Source of the DNA: Breviolum minutum Mf 1.05b.01
Lineage: Eukaryota; Sar; Dinophyceae; Suessiales; Symbiodiniaceae
DNA length: 64,000 bases
Reading direction: 5' to 3'
NCBI GenBank assembly: GCA_000507305.1
Contig: DF239835.1
Coordinates: forward strand, 95,454 to 159,453
Within the stretch, counting starts at the first letter, position 1. Every line of letters starts with the position of its first letter. The notes beneath the pieces are model-generated. The model did not search any database, was not told the origin of the DNA, and saw only the letters and a list, made by a program, of their open reading frames with translations. The position numbers and the translations under genes are program-made. Below are positions 33,251 to 45,642 of the stretch, piece by piece.

Positions 33251-36020
33251 TTTGGGCAGATTTTGCGAAGAGCAGAAGGGGGGTTGGGGGGTTTGTAAAT
33301 GTGTGGCAAACCGGAGGCGCTTCCCAACCGGCCATTATGCCTCAGCGAAGTGCTTCACTGGGAGTGGCTACCTCAGTAAGGCTTCCTCAATAAAGAAGGC
33401 CTTTGTATAGGTCAATGTCAAGTAGGCTTGTCAATTCTGCTGTTTTTCGAATTTTCATGCCGCACGTCACATGGGCCGTTTCGAAGAAATGGTATGGTCA
33501 ATGATCCCTAGTCCCACAAGCTTGCATCACAAGCACTTGTTACAAATGCGCAAGACTGGCATTGCAACATGGGCCAGACATCTTTTCAACTGCCACTTTA
33601 AGAGTTTATTCTTGGCTGACAAAAAATTGGAGCCAAGCATGATTTTTGGGATACTTTTGGGACAATCTTTTGGAGATATCAAAAACTCAACCATCAAGAT
33701 CATGCCCCAAGGTTGGCTTCGGTATGGGCAACATGGTGCGCGTTGTCAAAGGCTGAGACCAAGACCGGAAAAAGCTTGCCATGCAAGCTGGAACTCCCAG
33801 GTCCATGGAGCCACTAAAGGCAACACAATTCTCAGGAAAATTGGTATGAATCCAACCGAATCCAGTCAAATTTTGGAAGTAAACGGCAAAAAAGATGTAA
33901 ACAGATTTTGATATACAGACAAACATTTAACCATATTTAACCATTCATGTATATTTCGATAACTCAGATTGGAGCGATCAGATCGGTGCCTGGGTAAATC
34001 CATGCGGGACCCCGGGACGGGGTGTCCAAGTTAGGGTGGCACCAGCCCTCCCAGAAGCGGCTCGTGTTTTCCCGCTCGAAATGACGACCTCAGGGGTGAG
34101 CGAAATGGCTGCAGCGTTCTAAGGCCGCAGGTGTGTCCGTGGCATCGACATGAAGAAATGATTCAAAAAGCATGACAACCATATGAAAAACAGACCAAAA
34201 GGACTAAGTAGATTCAAATCTGCTAATAGAACACCTTTCATTACAATTTTCATTTTGTTCACCTGTTCCTACAATTCGGTCTCTTGGCAAACAGCTAACA
34301 ACAGTGGCCTCTAATCTATTGTTGAGTGGTGCATTTGATTTGAGGAAGATTGATATTTGTTGATATGTTCAAGGAACAGTCGTTCTTTGTCGGCCTTAGA
34401 TTGGATGCCTATAGTTTAATACGTTTAATGTAATGTTTTCGTCCTGCACCGCAATGAAGAAAAGAGATGTGCTGCAGATGTCGTGCTGCCGGACAATTCT
34501 CATGAGAAATATATTAGAAATGTCTTTCTTTGTTTGTTTGGTTGCTTGGTTGGTTGTTTGGCAGGATCATCCTGTTGATGACATGCAGCAGAATCATCGA
34601 TGTGTAGCTACTCTTAGTTTTGAGGTGGTCAAAAAAACGTTAATGATGAACTGATTTTTTTCAGGGAATGTTCAGACTTTCTTACCAAAGCATGTCATTC
34701 AAACCAAATTCAGTTTTTCTTTATCTAGGTGGATCACGTGGGGTATGCGTTGATTTCACGGCTTCCAAGCCTGCTTGCTTAGGCTTGGCTCAAAGAAAGA
34801 GCACGACTCCATGACCCTGCAATTCTTATGGTATCAAGTTCTTCCAAGCATGGGAGGTCAGCCAACCATGAAATCAATGAAGTACAAAAAAAGCTTGCAG
34901 CAGTCCAGCAAGCATTGTATTATTATGAAAGAGCTTTTCTGTCGTTCAGTATCACAGTATCACCTATTAGACGCATGGAGAAACTCTCTTGATCCCGCCC
35001 CAAAGATCGGGCTTTTGATCGCAGAGGAGGAAGGTCAAAACCTCAGTACTGTAAAAGTTTTGTGATTCATCAAGTTTCCATCAGATACCGTACGACCCAA
35101 AGGTGCCAAAGATGCTTCGTTTCCTTCTCCTTGCTGCAGTCCGGAGCCTGTTTTTTTTGCTCCTCCATTTTTCTATTGCAGATTATGGATCCAACGTTCA
35201 TGATCACGTTGCAGCTGTTGCTTGTTAGGTGGTGGATGCGACATTGACAGGTCCGCGGCCTGGCAGTAAACGCCCTTATTTCGATTATTTACCGTAGAAA
35301 GTTTTGAAGTATCATTGTCCCCAAAGGCGGCGATGTGCCCAAACCACAAGATTCGTTAGTAGTGGTTTGGTTTCTGTATTTGGAGTAAAGGAAGTATACA
35401 AGCGGATGACATCCAGACTGAAAAAAAATCACATTGAAGCTGAAAAGTATTGAAGAAGTTCGATTGTAAGAGTGACATGTTTTTTTGCCCTGCGAACCAC
35501 AATCAGGTGCGTCAACCTTTTGCTTCACCGTGGTGCGTCCGGGCGATGAGGCCTTTGGAGTTTCCTGTTTGGAAGAGAAGATGTGACCAAACCAGAATAA
35601 CGAAAAATGCGGCACATGCAAAATTGTGATGATAAACATGTGCCATTGGCCAACCTTTGGAACATCGGATCAGTGGATCACCATGGATCAAACAGGCAAA
35701 ACTTTTGGCGCAGCAATTCTTCGAAGGCCATATGTCAACTCATGGTACTGATTCGAACCCCATGTGGAATTGCAACGGTGTTCAGAAATCTCTCAACTGC
35801 TTATCTTCTAAGGGTACAGTAACTCTCCATTGAACATTCACTACGATTTATTGAATATGCGTTGAAAGAGTGGAATTCCATCCAGGAATCCTTTAACCAT
35901 GATTGGACTATTGGACTAAAGAAGCTCAGGTATTGGCATTTTTAGCTGCGACGCGTACATGATCTTCAGTAGTGTTCCAGCTGAGGACAGTGGAAGTTTA
36001 TCAGCTCAAAATTGGTAAAA
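33251..36020. other. No recognised gene; one exon candidate
   Basis: 35500-35580 encodes TFCFTVVRPGDEAFGVS, and 33700-33765 encodes GFGMGNMVRVVKG. Neither has a known family. The rest is AT-rich and featureless to the eye. Confidence 0.25.
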
Positions 36021-36127
36021 CTACTGTTCATGGAAGAAATCCTGCACCAGTTGGTATGGTAAATATCCCACTAGTTACAAGGTTTTATACATCCCAGGTG
36101 GTGCAGGATTTCTTCCATCAACAGTAT
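36021..36127 (-). repeat. Foldback MITE-like element, family B copy 2
   Basis: Inverted ends tactgttcatggaagaaatc and gatttcttccatcaacagta. As reverse complement it aligns with 4795-4900, so the two copies lie in opposite orientations. Confidence 0.8.
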
Positions 36128-39100
36128 GTCAAGTTCGAGTCTTGTAACAATGAAAAGTGATATAAAACGTGGCAATACCTGGCAATACGTCCAATAGCAA
36201 AGGAGCTCTTTCAACCTACCCAGTGGGGGATTCAGAAGTGCTGAACCCAGGGATCAAAAACCACAGGCTTCCACGAAGCAGCGGAAATCTCATGGGTTTT
36301 CTTGAGGTGGCCACACAATGGTCCAATTGTTTACAGAGTGCCTCAATGGGATCAATCTAGGCAGGGTGTTCCTGTGAGGATGGAGATGTTTTGAAGTAGA
36401 GTGGTTACACGATTCGAAACACATTGACACTCCTGTGTTTGTTGTTTTCGCGGTGGACTTTTTTTTTTGAAAGGCAGGGTGGAAGCACTATGCAGAAGGC
36501 TGGGTAACTTTGCTATTGAACAGTGGACGTTTGTTAAACTTAAGGCCACATGATCGAAATCGTTGTTTCCCCATTTTCAGGTTTGGCAGCAAGTCATTGC
36601 GATCGGCCTTTACAAGAAATATGCATGGACTTTGCAGATGGACAGTTCCGAAATGACGAATTTTCCATGCAGCTGTGACTGTTGTCATTCTTGCCTTGCA
36701 GGACGCGGAAGTTGCCTTTCTTTCTGCGCGATTGAAAGATGTTTTGCCGATGCCACAGTGGTAAGCAACTGGCCGCCAGCGATTTGTATTGAAACTTCCC
36801 CATTTTTTCAGTGACATTTATCATTATTCCTTAGCGGTTTGGCAGAATTGGGTATCGACCTCGACTACAAAGGACTCCACACTGTTCTGATCTTGGTGAC
36901 CAAGTGCATGTTTACGACGGGAGGCATTTCCATGATGGGGAATTTTGGGCACCAAATTCGTTTCGTTTGCGCCAGGCTGCAAGGCACTTTTCTTGGCCAA
37001 TGGCCAGGGAAAGACATTTGGTCCGCATGCCGAGATGCGGTGGGCATGGGTGGTTTTTTCAGTGCTTGTAGGCTAGCAAATGCACGGTTATGATTAGCTA
37101 CATAGCCAAATTGCCAGGCAATTTGGGAATTGGTTGATTTCAAATTATGCATCCAGGAATAATCCATGATTACAACTTCCATCGATTTACCAATCATGTT
37201 CTGCCATTGGTCCGACAACGTGATAGATGTTCCCAAGGTCCTGTGGGTGCTCTGACCAAAGCGGCTGCTGAACAAATGGCTTCTTGTAAACGACAGGTGC
37301 AGAGTGTTGCATCTTTTAAATTCCTTTAGCCCGGCTGTGACTCAATGAAGTTCCAAGATGTATCCTGGAAAATGATCTGACCAATTCTGAATCTGTGACA
37401 GGTGGATGACTCTCAGGATGGATCGGAGGGGAATTCCGGAATGCTTCATTCAAGAATTGTCCGACAGTATTTTTGGGGACTTCCTCATGAACGAACAGAA
37501 TGATCTACAACTAGACTCTAGACCATCTGAGCAACTCCACCAGCCCTTCAGGACGGCTATCTTCAAGACTGCTTGAATCTGACAAGCGCCAAGCCAGTAT
37601 CGGACCGGTAGTTTTTTTGATTTTTTTGTTGATTGGTAGTATCGGTAGTCCATCCGCTGCTGGTTAGGACATTTAGCACAGCAACAGACACTCCTTTGGA
37701 AGGAGCCCAAACTACTAGCGGACTTTGTCAACGCACCTGTTGCAGTTGTTTGCAATACCAGAAGCTTGGCTCAAATTTTGGTCTGAATGTGAATGCATTT
37801 TGTTGGAGTTTCCTCCAGCTCCATCTGAAGTTTTTTGTGGTTAAGGCACTGGGAGCTTTTACAGATTTCCACAGTGGGGCCAATACATGTCCTGCATGGG
37901 TCAGGCTTGTGTCTGCCACACAGAGTTCGCACAATACAAACATAAATCATGTTCTATTTGTATGAGCAACTGCTCTTATTTAGCTTTTCTGCCTTTCCCG
38001 CCTTTCCAGCCTCTTGCGGCAGGCTGGCTACTCTGTGATCCCAGACTCCTTGGACAACCCGGCCAAGGCACAGGACATGAACGCTCCGTTTGAATTTATC
38101 AGTGATATTCAATGATATTGATTGAAATCAACTGTCGGTGTTTTTTATCCGTTTTCTTTCCTGTCTTGATTGCTCCCTTGCTGCGTTGCAGGTATCATGG
38201 ACGAGGGATGTCCTGATGAAAGGCAGAACTTTGAAGATGAGCGCAATGATTCAGCATTGCTTCAGTGCTTCCCATTTCAGTTAATACCCATTTCTTGATT
38301 CACGTTTCGTTCAACAGGCGGTTACTTGAGACCCACTACCTATTGCTGGGTGTCTTTGGCAAGCATTGGGAGGTGAACTTTGGAGCCTTTCTTACTTGCA
38401 AAAAGCACAGTTTCGACAGCATGATGTAGTGCCTGGAATTCGGGCACCCACTCGGGGCAGCAAACAGATCCTTCCTCAAGATTTAGATTCAGATTGAACC
38501 GCGTGCTTTGAGGCGTTGGTTCAACACGCAGGGGAGGTGGGTTTCTTCAGACATGACATATTGATTACGCTGATTATACCGAGATCGTGGTATCCTTCAA
38601 GTTGAATACCTGGCAATGGTTTGACTGGCAGTCATCAGCAGGAGCCACTGCTGATGGACTGGCAACGGGAAAGAGGCGCAGCTAGTAGCTAGCTTTTGGA
38701 TTAAATTTGATGTGTTTACTTTCAAAGGCAGGATGAAAGCACCAGTTCAAGAGCGACCCGTTATTTTGTATCAATGATATAGACCGTGTCAACTAGTCTG
38801 GGCTTTTTAAGTCTACTCTCCCTTTCCATCCCATTTTCCATCCCGTTTTCCATGTAGGCCTGGGCATTTTCGGCTGTGATGGCTTCATGGTCGTGAGCAA
38901 TGCTTCGGCTCTAGAGGTGCCGTTTCGGGTGAGAGCGGATAGCAGCGGTGTGAGCTTTCCCCCACACTCTCCAACCACTAGGTTCTTCAGGGGCAAGCTT
39001 GGCACACGCCCGGATCTGAAATTATTGAGGAGTCGTTGTGACTTGCCCGGATTTTTCAGTTATTCTACACAGCCCAGGAATGTGACTATTATCCACCAGC

Positions 39101-39250
39101 AGACCATCGTTCCAAAGTGCCACAGACATGTTCTTGTGCTAGCTTTGGCTTTGCTTCAACATTGCTGCTCTTGTGACCCACAGTTGACGCTCTTGTAGTT
39201 TTCATTGATGTAACATACAGTATACATTAGGTCATTCAACCTGACAGCAG
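36128..39250 (+). other. Unassigned exon candidates
   Basis: Stretches with coding character: 36640-36690 (MDFADGQFRNDEFSMQL), 36704-36762 (DAEVAFLSARLKDVLPMPQ, preceded by ccttgcag), 36900-36985 (DQVHVYDGRHFHDGEFWAPN), 37241-37297 (PVGALTKAAAEQMASCKRQ), 38010-38090 (LLRQAGYSVIPDSLDNPAKA), 38191-38275 (GIMDEGCPDERQNFEDERND) and 38857-39045 (GCDGFMVVSNASALEVPFRV). Their order and strand suggest one or more intron-rich genes. No family is identified. Confidence 0.25.
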
Positions 39251-42200
39251 CTAGGCAACATGTTGTGCACACCATGCAGTTGGCCGTTGTTGAAGCTTTC
39301 GATGCTAGGACCTTTGTCAGCAAAGATGGTGCGTTGGCTGCAAATAATCACGCAAGGTCATGCAACTTACAAGAGCAAGGGGGTGCTTTTTCTTCAGTTT
39401 CTTCCGAAAAGACCTTGAATTCCTCAAAGAAATCCTCAAACAAAAAGCGCCAAGCTTGAGTTTATGGTTTTCAGAGAAACTCTCTTCGGGGTCAGGTTGA
39501 AGTTCTCCGACAATTGGACTTGGTAGACTTGTGATCAACGAATGTCGGTCAAGTTGGTTAAGATCTTGCTTGACTCCGGGGTTCCACATGTGCATTTTGG
39601 TTTGGGGACCTTCCCCTGAGAGAACAGTGAGAGTAGAGAATCATTTGAGGCAATCTGGTCCCGATCATTCCGAATGCCGGTGTCCTTGCCCGAGCATTGA
39701 CTTCCTTGAAAGATCATTTGTGTTGGGACGTAAATATGAAATCAAATGCGGACAAAAGACATACTTATATTAAATATGATACCAATTACGTGCATAGCAT
39801 ATCAAATGTTGATCTAAATTCCGTCTCGTTTTTCACTGGACCGGACCTGCTTAAAACCTCAGGTTTTCGAGAAAGCATGGCAAGCAGTCTTCCAGAAGGG
39901 GCACTTCCGTAGACCCCGGCGCTGTTGAATTTTTGTGTTTCCTTAGAGTTTCTCCCAAAAAGAAACCAACAAAATCAGTTCTGAACCAAAAAACGGCCAG
40001 GTGACTATGATTGGACGATTAAAATCGATGTTGACGTGGCCTTATGTCCTGAACGCCTGAGAGCAGCCAGAAGCCCTGGGAATTTTTCGAGAAAATCCTT
40101 TATGAACTCCTGAGATCTTTGAATCCTGAGATCTTTAAAGGGAAGGAGCCCCATGGATGTTTTTCAATGGTGTTTCAATGGTAGGGGTGTTTAAATACCC
40201 ATGGATGTTTCAACAAAAATTGGATGTTTCCAGGCCTTGCAATCTCGATGTTCAACGGAAAGTGAGTCCTGTGCCGAGCTGTTGACCACCTTTGGAAATG
40301 CCACTTGGACGGTAGTGGCATCGGTTTTTGGCAATCGGATTTGGCATAGGGATCGGACGGATTGGAAGGGTTGGAACTTCCAAATGGTGAGGATTTGAAC
40401 GGTCCTGTGGAAGCCCTGAGCAAAAGAGCTGCAACAACTTTGGCATCAGGCAGGAGGGTTGCAAGTTGGGAATGGTCCAAGGAGTCTACCAGAATGAGAT
40501 TTTCATGGATTTTCTTTGCTGCATTTCCAGTTGTCCAGTTGCCCGTCCTGTTGTATCAGAGTTGTATCAGTTCCCCGTGAGGCCTCAGCCGGTGTAGCAG
40601 CGCGCCAGATTGGGACAAGCAGCCTGAACACGAGTGGCTCTCTGCCTGTGCAGGCCAGCCATAAGCCAAGTGCAGAGATGATGTGAAGGTCTGAATCTGG
40701 ATACCAAAGATGGATATTGCATCCGCCAAAGGTTCTCTTGGAATTACTTTGGCAAGTGCACCTACTCTGCTGTCCGACTTTCATCAGGACCTTGTCACCT
40801 TGTCACGTCGTTTGAATTTCATCCTGGATCCAAATGTTCAGATTCGGGGTCCATACTTGTGTCTCCGACAGACTTTGGACATTGGATGCTCCACAACATC
40901 ATCGACCTAATATCACATATCCATCTCAAGACATGAACAAAAACATCTCCATTTTTTGTTTTGTAGGAAGTTTCTCGGCCCTGTGACACTGTGCATGCAG
41001 CCTTTCATCCATTCCCGCCTGGAAGCTCAGAATTTGCAGCTTGAACCCTTGAGTGCCGTTGCGGCAAATTCTGGTGTTTCAACCAGGCAAGCCGCAATGC
41101 AAGAGACTTGCCTACAGCAAACGGGATATTACTATATTGAAGCACCGCCTGGGACTTATTTTGTGGAGACTTTCAATTTTCTTTGATGGTCTCTATACAA
41201 TCTTCTCATTTCGATCGATGTTGTGATGCTTTTTTTGAGGGCTACAACTACTTTGACGTCCACTTGGACAACAACCTCAAGAACCTCAACCAGCTCTACC
41301 GTGTTGCCCTCGAATCTGCGCTTCCCATCTATCAATTTAATTGAACATTGAGAATATTGAGAGGGGTTCGTATGACCATGGGCGTGGACAGCAGGAATAC
41401 CAACAAATCTCGTATTTTGTTGTTTCTGGAAATGCGACATGTATGAGGCAACAACATCGACTTGGACTTCCACTGGTGCAGACCTGAGAGGTTTCAGCAT
41501 GGACATGTTGATACATTTTGGCCGTGCGTTTGATATATATTATGTGATGCAACAAAAAGGGTATTGAAACTCGAGAGCTTTGATCTCTATGGATTTTCAT
41601 GCTCATTTAGAGGTTGGAGGTGATTATTTCAGTACACCAATTTTGAAGTTTGGGTACGTACCTTCCCGTGAGACTTGAGACAGCTAAGTTGCGAAAGTTG
41701 CGCCAAACAGCATCTTCATTTGGGAGCGTACCTCGGCCTTATAGCATAGCAATCCACACACATCCACCCACATCCTGATTCAACACCCGCAGGAAGGTCC
41801 TTTCAGCGGCAGCTGCCAGTCTGGGTCATTACTATGGAGAATGACCACCAGGGTATCCCTTTCGTTGGCCTGGCATGTCATTCTAAAGTAATTTCGCCGG
41901 TGGCCAGTTGGGCTATGGCAAGCCTGACGGTGCTTCCAAGAGTGACTTTACCGTTTGGAGTCCAAACATGTCAGAGGCCCTTGAACTCGTGGCTGGCTTT
42001 TGCATCCTGAGTTCTCTTCTGGTTTACAGCCGGTGCCCTCAATGCTCTCTAAAAGCAGTCTTGAATAAAATATCATCGATATCATAAGATCAAAACCACA
42101 TTCAAAAGGGGTTTCTTCCAAGTGACTTTGACTTGATCCCTTTGTGGCCTGCTTTCTCTTAGGCCTGTGCCTGTTCTGCAGACCGTCGCGAGTTCCAATG

Positions 42201-42940
42201 TCCGCAACTCAGCCGCCTCAGCGCCGAGTTGTGTCGTTGAATCCAATCGCGTCTTCTCCGCCAGGAGACCACGTGCTGGGGCGCTACCAGAGGTGCTGGA
42301 GGACACCGTTTATTGGTGCCATTTTTTTTGAAGCAGTTGAAACTAGAAAGATGAGAAAACATGTGATTCAGGATCCTGGTGATCCTTTAATACCTGACAG
42401 ACCTGGCTAGACAGCTTTTTTTTTGCTGCCTCAAAGCTGAAGGCACAATTCAAATGCATGGGCGGGCCAAAACGGCGTGATTGTATACAGCTTTTTTGAA
42501 GCCAGTTCCATTTTTAATCATGTTTTCATATTTGTTCTACGTACAGCGTACAGAGTTTCAAGGGAATCTTTGAAGGATTTGCATCTTCTATGAGTATAAC
42601 TGGCCTTTCACCAAGCAAAATGAAGCAGAGCTAAAACAGCTGACTGTAGCTTGTGGCAACGTTGGAACAAATTAACTGCGAAAGCCCTGAGTCTGGTTGA
42701 CACATCAAAGGCTATGACCTTGGCGGTGAATTTGTGCCCTCGGGCTACGACCGGCCAACCATCTCATGTTCAGTCGCTCCGCAGCTTCTCATAGTTATTC
42801 AACTAGCGGCAGCGCCGGAAGTACTGGGACACACTCACACACACATATGTCCATACACGGTTTCGTTCTAAGCATTTTGATTCGTCTTCAAGATCCTTTC
42901 ACCGACACAGCAAAATGCAGAGGCTATGATTTGACAAAAT
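39251..42940 (+). other. Unassigned exon candidates, including Thr/Ser-rich exons
   Basis: Candidates are 39273-39330 (MQLAVVEAFDARTFVSKDG), 40375-40460 (LNGPVEALSKRAATTLASGR), 40968-41115 (LEPLSAVAANSGVSTRQAAM), 41900-41990 (GYGKPDGASKSDFTVWSPNM) and 42198-42290 (SATQPPQRRVVSLNPIASSP). Two short stretches, 41240-41310 and 41445-41485, encode Thr/Ser/Trp-rich repeats (LTSTWTTTSRTSTSST; ATTSTWTSTGA), mucin-like in composition. No homology is recognised. Confidence 0.25.
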
Positions 42941-42954
42941 CTTCAAGCATTTAG

Positions 42955-43956
42955 ATGCGCCGTTTGGTGTTTGCCCTAACACTTTGGCACTTGGTATACT
43001 TGGTGACCTGTGACTTCTCACGCTCTTCTGTTTGTCCCGGAAATCTGCCTTATGTGGAAGGTCCCATTGTGCCACTTTGCACAGGACATTTTCCTGAGAG
43101 AGACTCAACCAGCTTTCCATCATGGATAGTACATTTCTACGGGGGCAACTGTCGACGTTGCCGAGATCTGGCTTCAGTTCTTCAAGATGTTGTATCAGGG
43201 GACATGATCAAGGACAGCATGCTGAAATTTGGAGCGGTGGATTGTCGCGAGGAACAAAATCGTCAACTTTGCAGGAGTTTCAACATCTGGAAATTTCCTG
43301 TCTTGATGGCTATGGGTAGTGGGTCTCGCTACACGGGACCACTCGAAGTAAGCTCCATGGTTGAGTGGATGGAAGGTTTTTTGCGCCCTGGGCTGAAACC
43401 AGTCTCCAAGGAGCTGGTTGTTTGTCCAGCTTTTGAACTGTATGAAGAGCCACGAATAGCTTCAGAATTTCTGACAGCACACAACATCATCCGTTGTACT
43501 GCAGGTATTGCCATGCTGGAATGGGATTTACATGCTTTCCAAACAGCCCGGAAATATGCTGAGAAAGCACCAACTGATCGCTTGGCCCATAGTGACACGG
43601 CTGAGCGGAAGAATCGACGTGGGCAAATATATGGGGAAAATGTGGCCGTGGGCCACGCCCTTTGGCCAGGACAAGTGGTTGCTCGTTGGCATGACGAAAT
43701 TCGGAATACCCAAGGTGGCCAATTCCGTCCAAATCGTGCTGGCTTGGGCCATTACACCCAATTGGTTTGGCGGAAAACAGTCAAGGTTGGCTGCAGCTTG
43801 GGACAAAACAGAAAGGTGGCCGTGTGCCACTATGACCCGGCTGGAAATGAGAAGGGTAAGCACCTCTCACAAGTTGCACCTCCCCTGCCAGGATATTTTG
43901 GCATTGAGGGGCAGGAACGCTGTGGTGCAGTTGTCGAAGCAATTGGTGCTTATTGA
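42955..43956 (+). CDS. Secreted thioredoxin-fold / CAP (SCP/TAPS) domain fusion protein, single exon
   Basis: 333 aa. Residues 1-19 are a likely signal peptide (hydrophobic LVFALTLWHLVYLVT). Residues 50-145 look like a thioredoxin/PDI fold: WIVHFYGGNCRRC gives a CXXC pair at C66/C69, and FGAVDCREE with WKFPVLMAM are typical of the fold. Residues 170-302 are a CAP domain with the cation/active-site tetrad H212, E228 (GEN), E248 (WHDE) and H266, plus the signatures GHYTQLVW and VCHYDPAGN. CAP proteins are usually secreted and act in lipid binding, defence or host interaction. The thioredoxin part may assist folding or redox control; that is inference. It is one uninterrupted frame in a genome where neighbouring genes have introns every 30-90 bp, suggesting a retrocopy or transfer. 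The domain calls are secure. Confidence 0.9.
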   Translation: MRRLVFALTLWHLVYLVTCDFSRSSVCPGNLPYVEGPIVPLCTGHFPERDSTSFPSWIVHFYGGNCRRCRDLASVLQDVVSGDMIKDSMLKFGAVDCREEQNRQLCRSFNIWKFPVLMAMGSGSRYTGPLEVSSMVEWMEGFLRPGLKPVSKELVVCPAFELYEEPRIASEFLTAHNIIRCTAGIAMLEWDLHAFQTARKYAEKAPTDRLAHSDTAERKNRRGQIYGENVAVGHALWPGQVVARWHDEIRNTQGGQFRPNRAGLGHYTQLVWRKTVKVGCSLGQNRKVAVCHYDPAGNEKGKHLSQVAPPLPGYFGIEGQERCGAVVEAIGAY

Positions 43957-44029
43957 AAAGAGCCAGTGCTGCCGTTTTGCAAAGTCATCATATGTCAGCA
44001 TGATCCTAGGCCAACTCCACAATCGTGAC

Positions 44030-44165
44030 AATCGCCATCACCATCACTATCACCATTAGAATTACCGTCACCATCATCACCATCATCATCATCATGATTA
44101 TTATCCTCCCTATCATCACTGATCCCCATGATCATCATCGTCATCATCGTCGTCGTCAGAAGCAT
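44030..44165. repeat. Degenerate CAT/CAC-rich triplet tract
   Basis: Imperfect ATC/ACC repeats (catcaccatcactatcacc and similar) just after the CAP gene and before the MBF1 array. Confidence 0.8.
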
Positions 44166-44314
44166 CATTCTAGTTCTCATGGTGGTTATCCTCACCCTCA
44201 CCATTCCCCTTCCATCAACGTGACCATCACCTTGCGTCATGATCCATCCATCCTTCCTCGCAGAGTTGCGCAAGACTTTTTCGCATTTGCGGTGCCTTCG
44301 CTGTGTGTGGTTGG

Positions 44315-44333
44315 CACTGATTTAAGATCAGTG
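44315..44333 (+). promoter_or_regulatory. Hairpin in MBF1 spacer, unit 1
   Basis: CACTGAT-ttaag-ATCAGTG, a perfect 7-bp stem with a 5-nt loop, 297 bp upstream of the start codon. Its role (promoter, RNA processing or none) is unknown. Confidence 0.5.
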
Positions 44334-44629
44334 TGCGATTTTCATCCATGTTTTAATGTGCACAGCAGCTTGCATTCTGGGGTATAGAATTCTGCTCCTG
44401 TCCTATCACGGAATAACATGAAAAAGTGAGTAATACGACTATGATAATCTATGATACATAATGATGTGCAAATGATTGCAAATTCATATTTCAATGGCAT
44501 ATTCATGTAATGCTGGGTTGCATTTGATGCATTTATACGCCGTCAAACTCAAAATGCCAGCATATCTCAACACAATCTGGATCAAGCATTTAGCTCAATC
44601 GTCCTGACGCGCCTAGAAGTGTTGCAACA

Positions 44630-45061
44630 ATGCCGAGTGGTCCTGCTTTGGTGATGGAGCAGCAATGGGAACATGTGGTGTGGCGGAAGGCTGCACCAAG
44701 CGGACAAGCTGCAAAGAGCAATGGAGCTGTAAATCAAGCTCGTCGCAAGGGTGACAATGTTGAAACCTCCAAGAAGCAGAGTGCTGCAACCAACCGGTCC
44801 TCACATGCATCGGTTCCTAACGCTCGTAAGCTAGATGAACATGCAGAGACTTTTCGTCACCAGACGGTCTCGCATGATTTTAAGCTGGCATTACAACAAG
44901 CTCGTTTAGCCAAGCAATGGACTCAAGCACAACTCGCTGCTTCTGTCAATGAGAAGGCTTCAGTGGTGAATGATTATGAATCAGGTCGTGCCATCCCAAA
45001 TGGAGTTGTGGTTGTAAAACTCAACAGGGCATTGGGCGTTCAACTGCCAAAGGCACGATGA
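44630..45061 (+). CDS. MBF1: Multiprotein bridging factor 1, array copy 1
   Basis: 143 aa, the usual MBF1 length. It is a transcriptional co-activator that bridges TBP and bZIP-type activators in other eukaryotes. The N-terminal MBF1 region (residues 1-75) has the conserved Trp segment QQWEHVVWRKAA. Residues 83-138 are a cro/C1-type helix-turn-helix: ARLAKQWTQAQLAASVNEKA, then VVNDYESGRAIPN. There are no introns. The start follows gttgcaaca and is identical in all four copies. Distinguishing residues of this copy are H15, S51, N64 and H82. Confidence 0.95.
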   Translation: MPSGPALVMEQQWEHVVWRKAAPSGQAAKSNGAVNQARRKGDNVETSKKQSAATNRSSHASVPNARKLDEHAETFRHQTVSHDFKLALQQARLAKQWTQAQLAASVNEKASVVNDYESGRAIPNGVVVVKLNRALGVQLPKAR

Positions 45062-45327
45062 TTTCGGACAGATGTGAATGGCTAGAACCCTTTTGAGCCT
45101 TAGCATGCCTTAGCCTTGAAAGTGTACAGATATACAGGAAGTGACAATGGCACTTGGCAACTGTGGTTCAAAATGCGCTTGTTAATGAAGTGTGAAGTCA
45201 ATCAAAATCACCTCAAAGTATGTACAGCCATGATGGAGATTTTGGAAACGTCTTCTGTTTGGGCCATGTTTATTCGAACAGTTTCGCAAGACTTTTTTGC
45301 ATTTGCAGTGCCTTTGTGTGTGGTTGG

Positions 45328-45346
45328 CACTGATTTAAGATCAGTG
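45328..45346 (+). promoter_or_regulatory. Hairpin in MBF1 spacer, unit 2
   Basis: Same perfect stem as in unit 1, 297 bp before the copy-2 start codon. Confidence 0.5.
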
Positions 45347-45642
45347 TGTGATTTTCATCCATGTTTTAATGTGCACAGCAGCTTGCATTCTGGGGTATAG
45401 AATTCTGCTCCTGTCCTATCACGGAATAACATGAAAAAGTGAGTAATACGACTATGATAATCTATGATACATAATGATGTGCAAATGATTGCAAATTCAT
45501 ATTTCAATGGCATATTCATGTAATGCTGGGTAGCATTTGATGCATTTATACGCCGTCAAACCCAAAATGCCAGCATATCCCAACACAATCTGGATCAAGC
45601 ATTTAGCTCAATCGTCCTGACGCGCCTAGAAGTGTTGCAACA

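Noticed and set aside
44613-44810. 65-aa minus-strand frame in each MBF1 copy
   Set aside because: It is the antisense of the MBF1 coding sequence and shows no independent support.
45116-45400. 94-aa frame repeated in MBF1 spacers
   Set aside because: Starts at a non-AUG codon, is disrupted in unit 3, and has no family similarity; its conservation is explained by the array.
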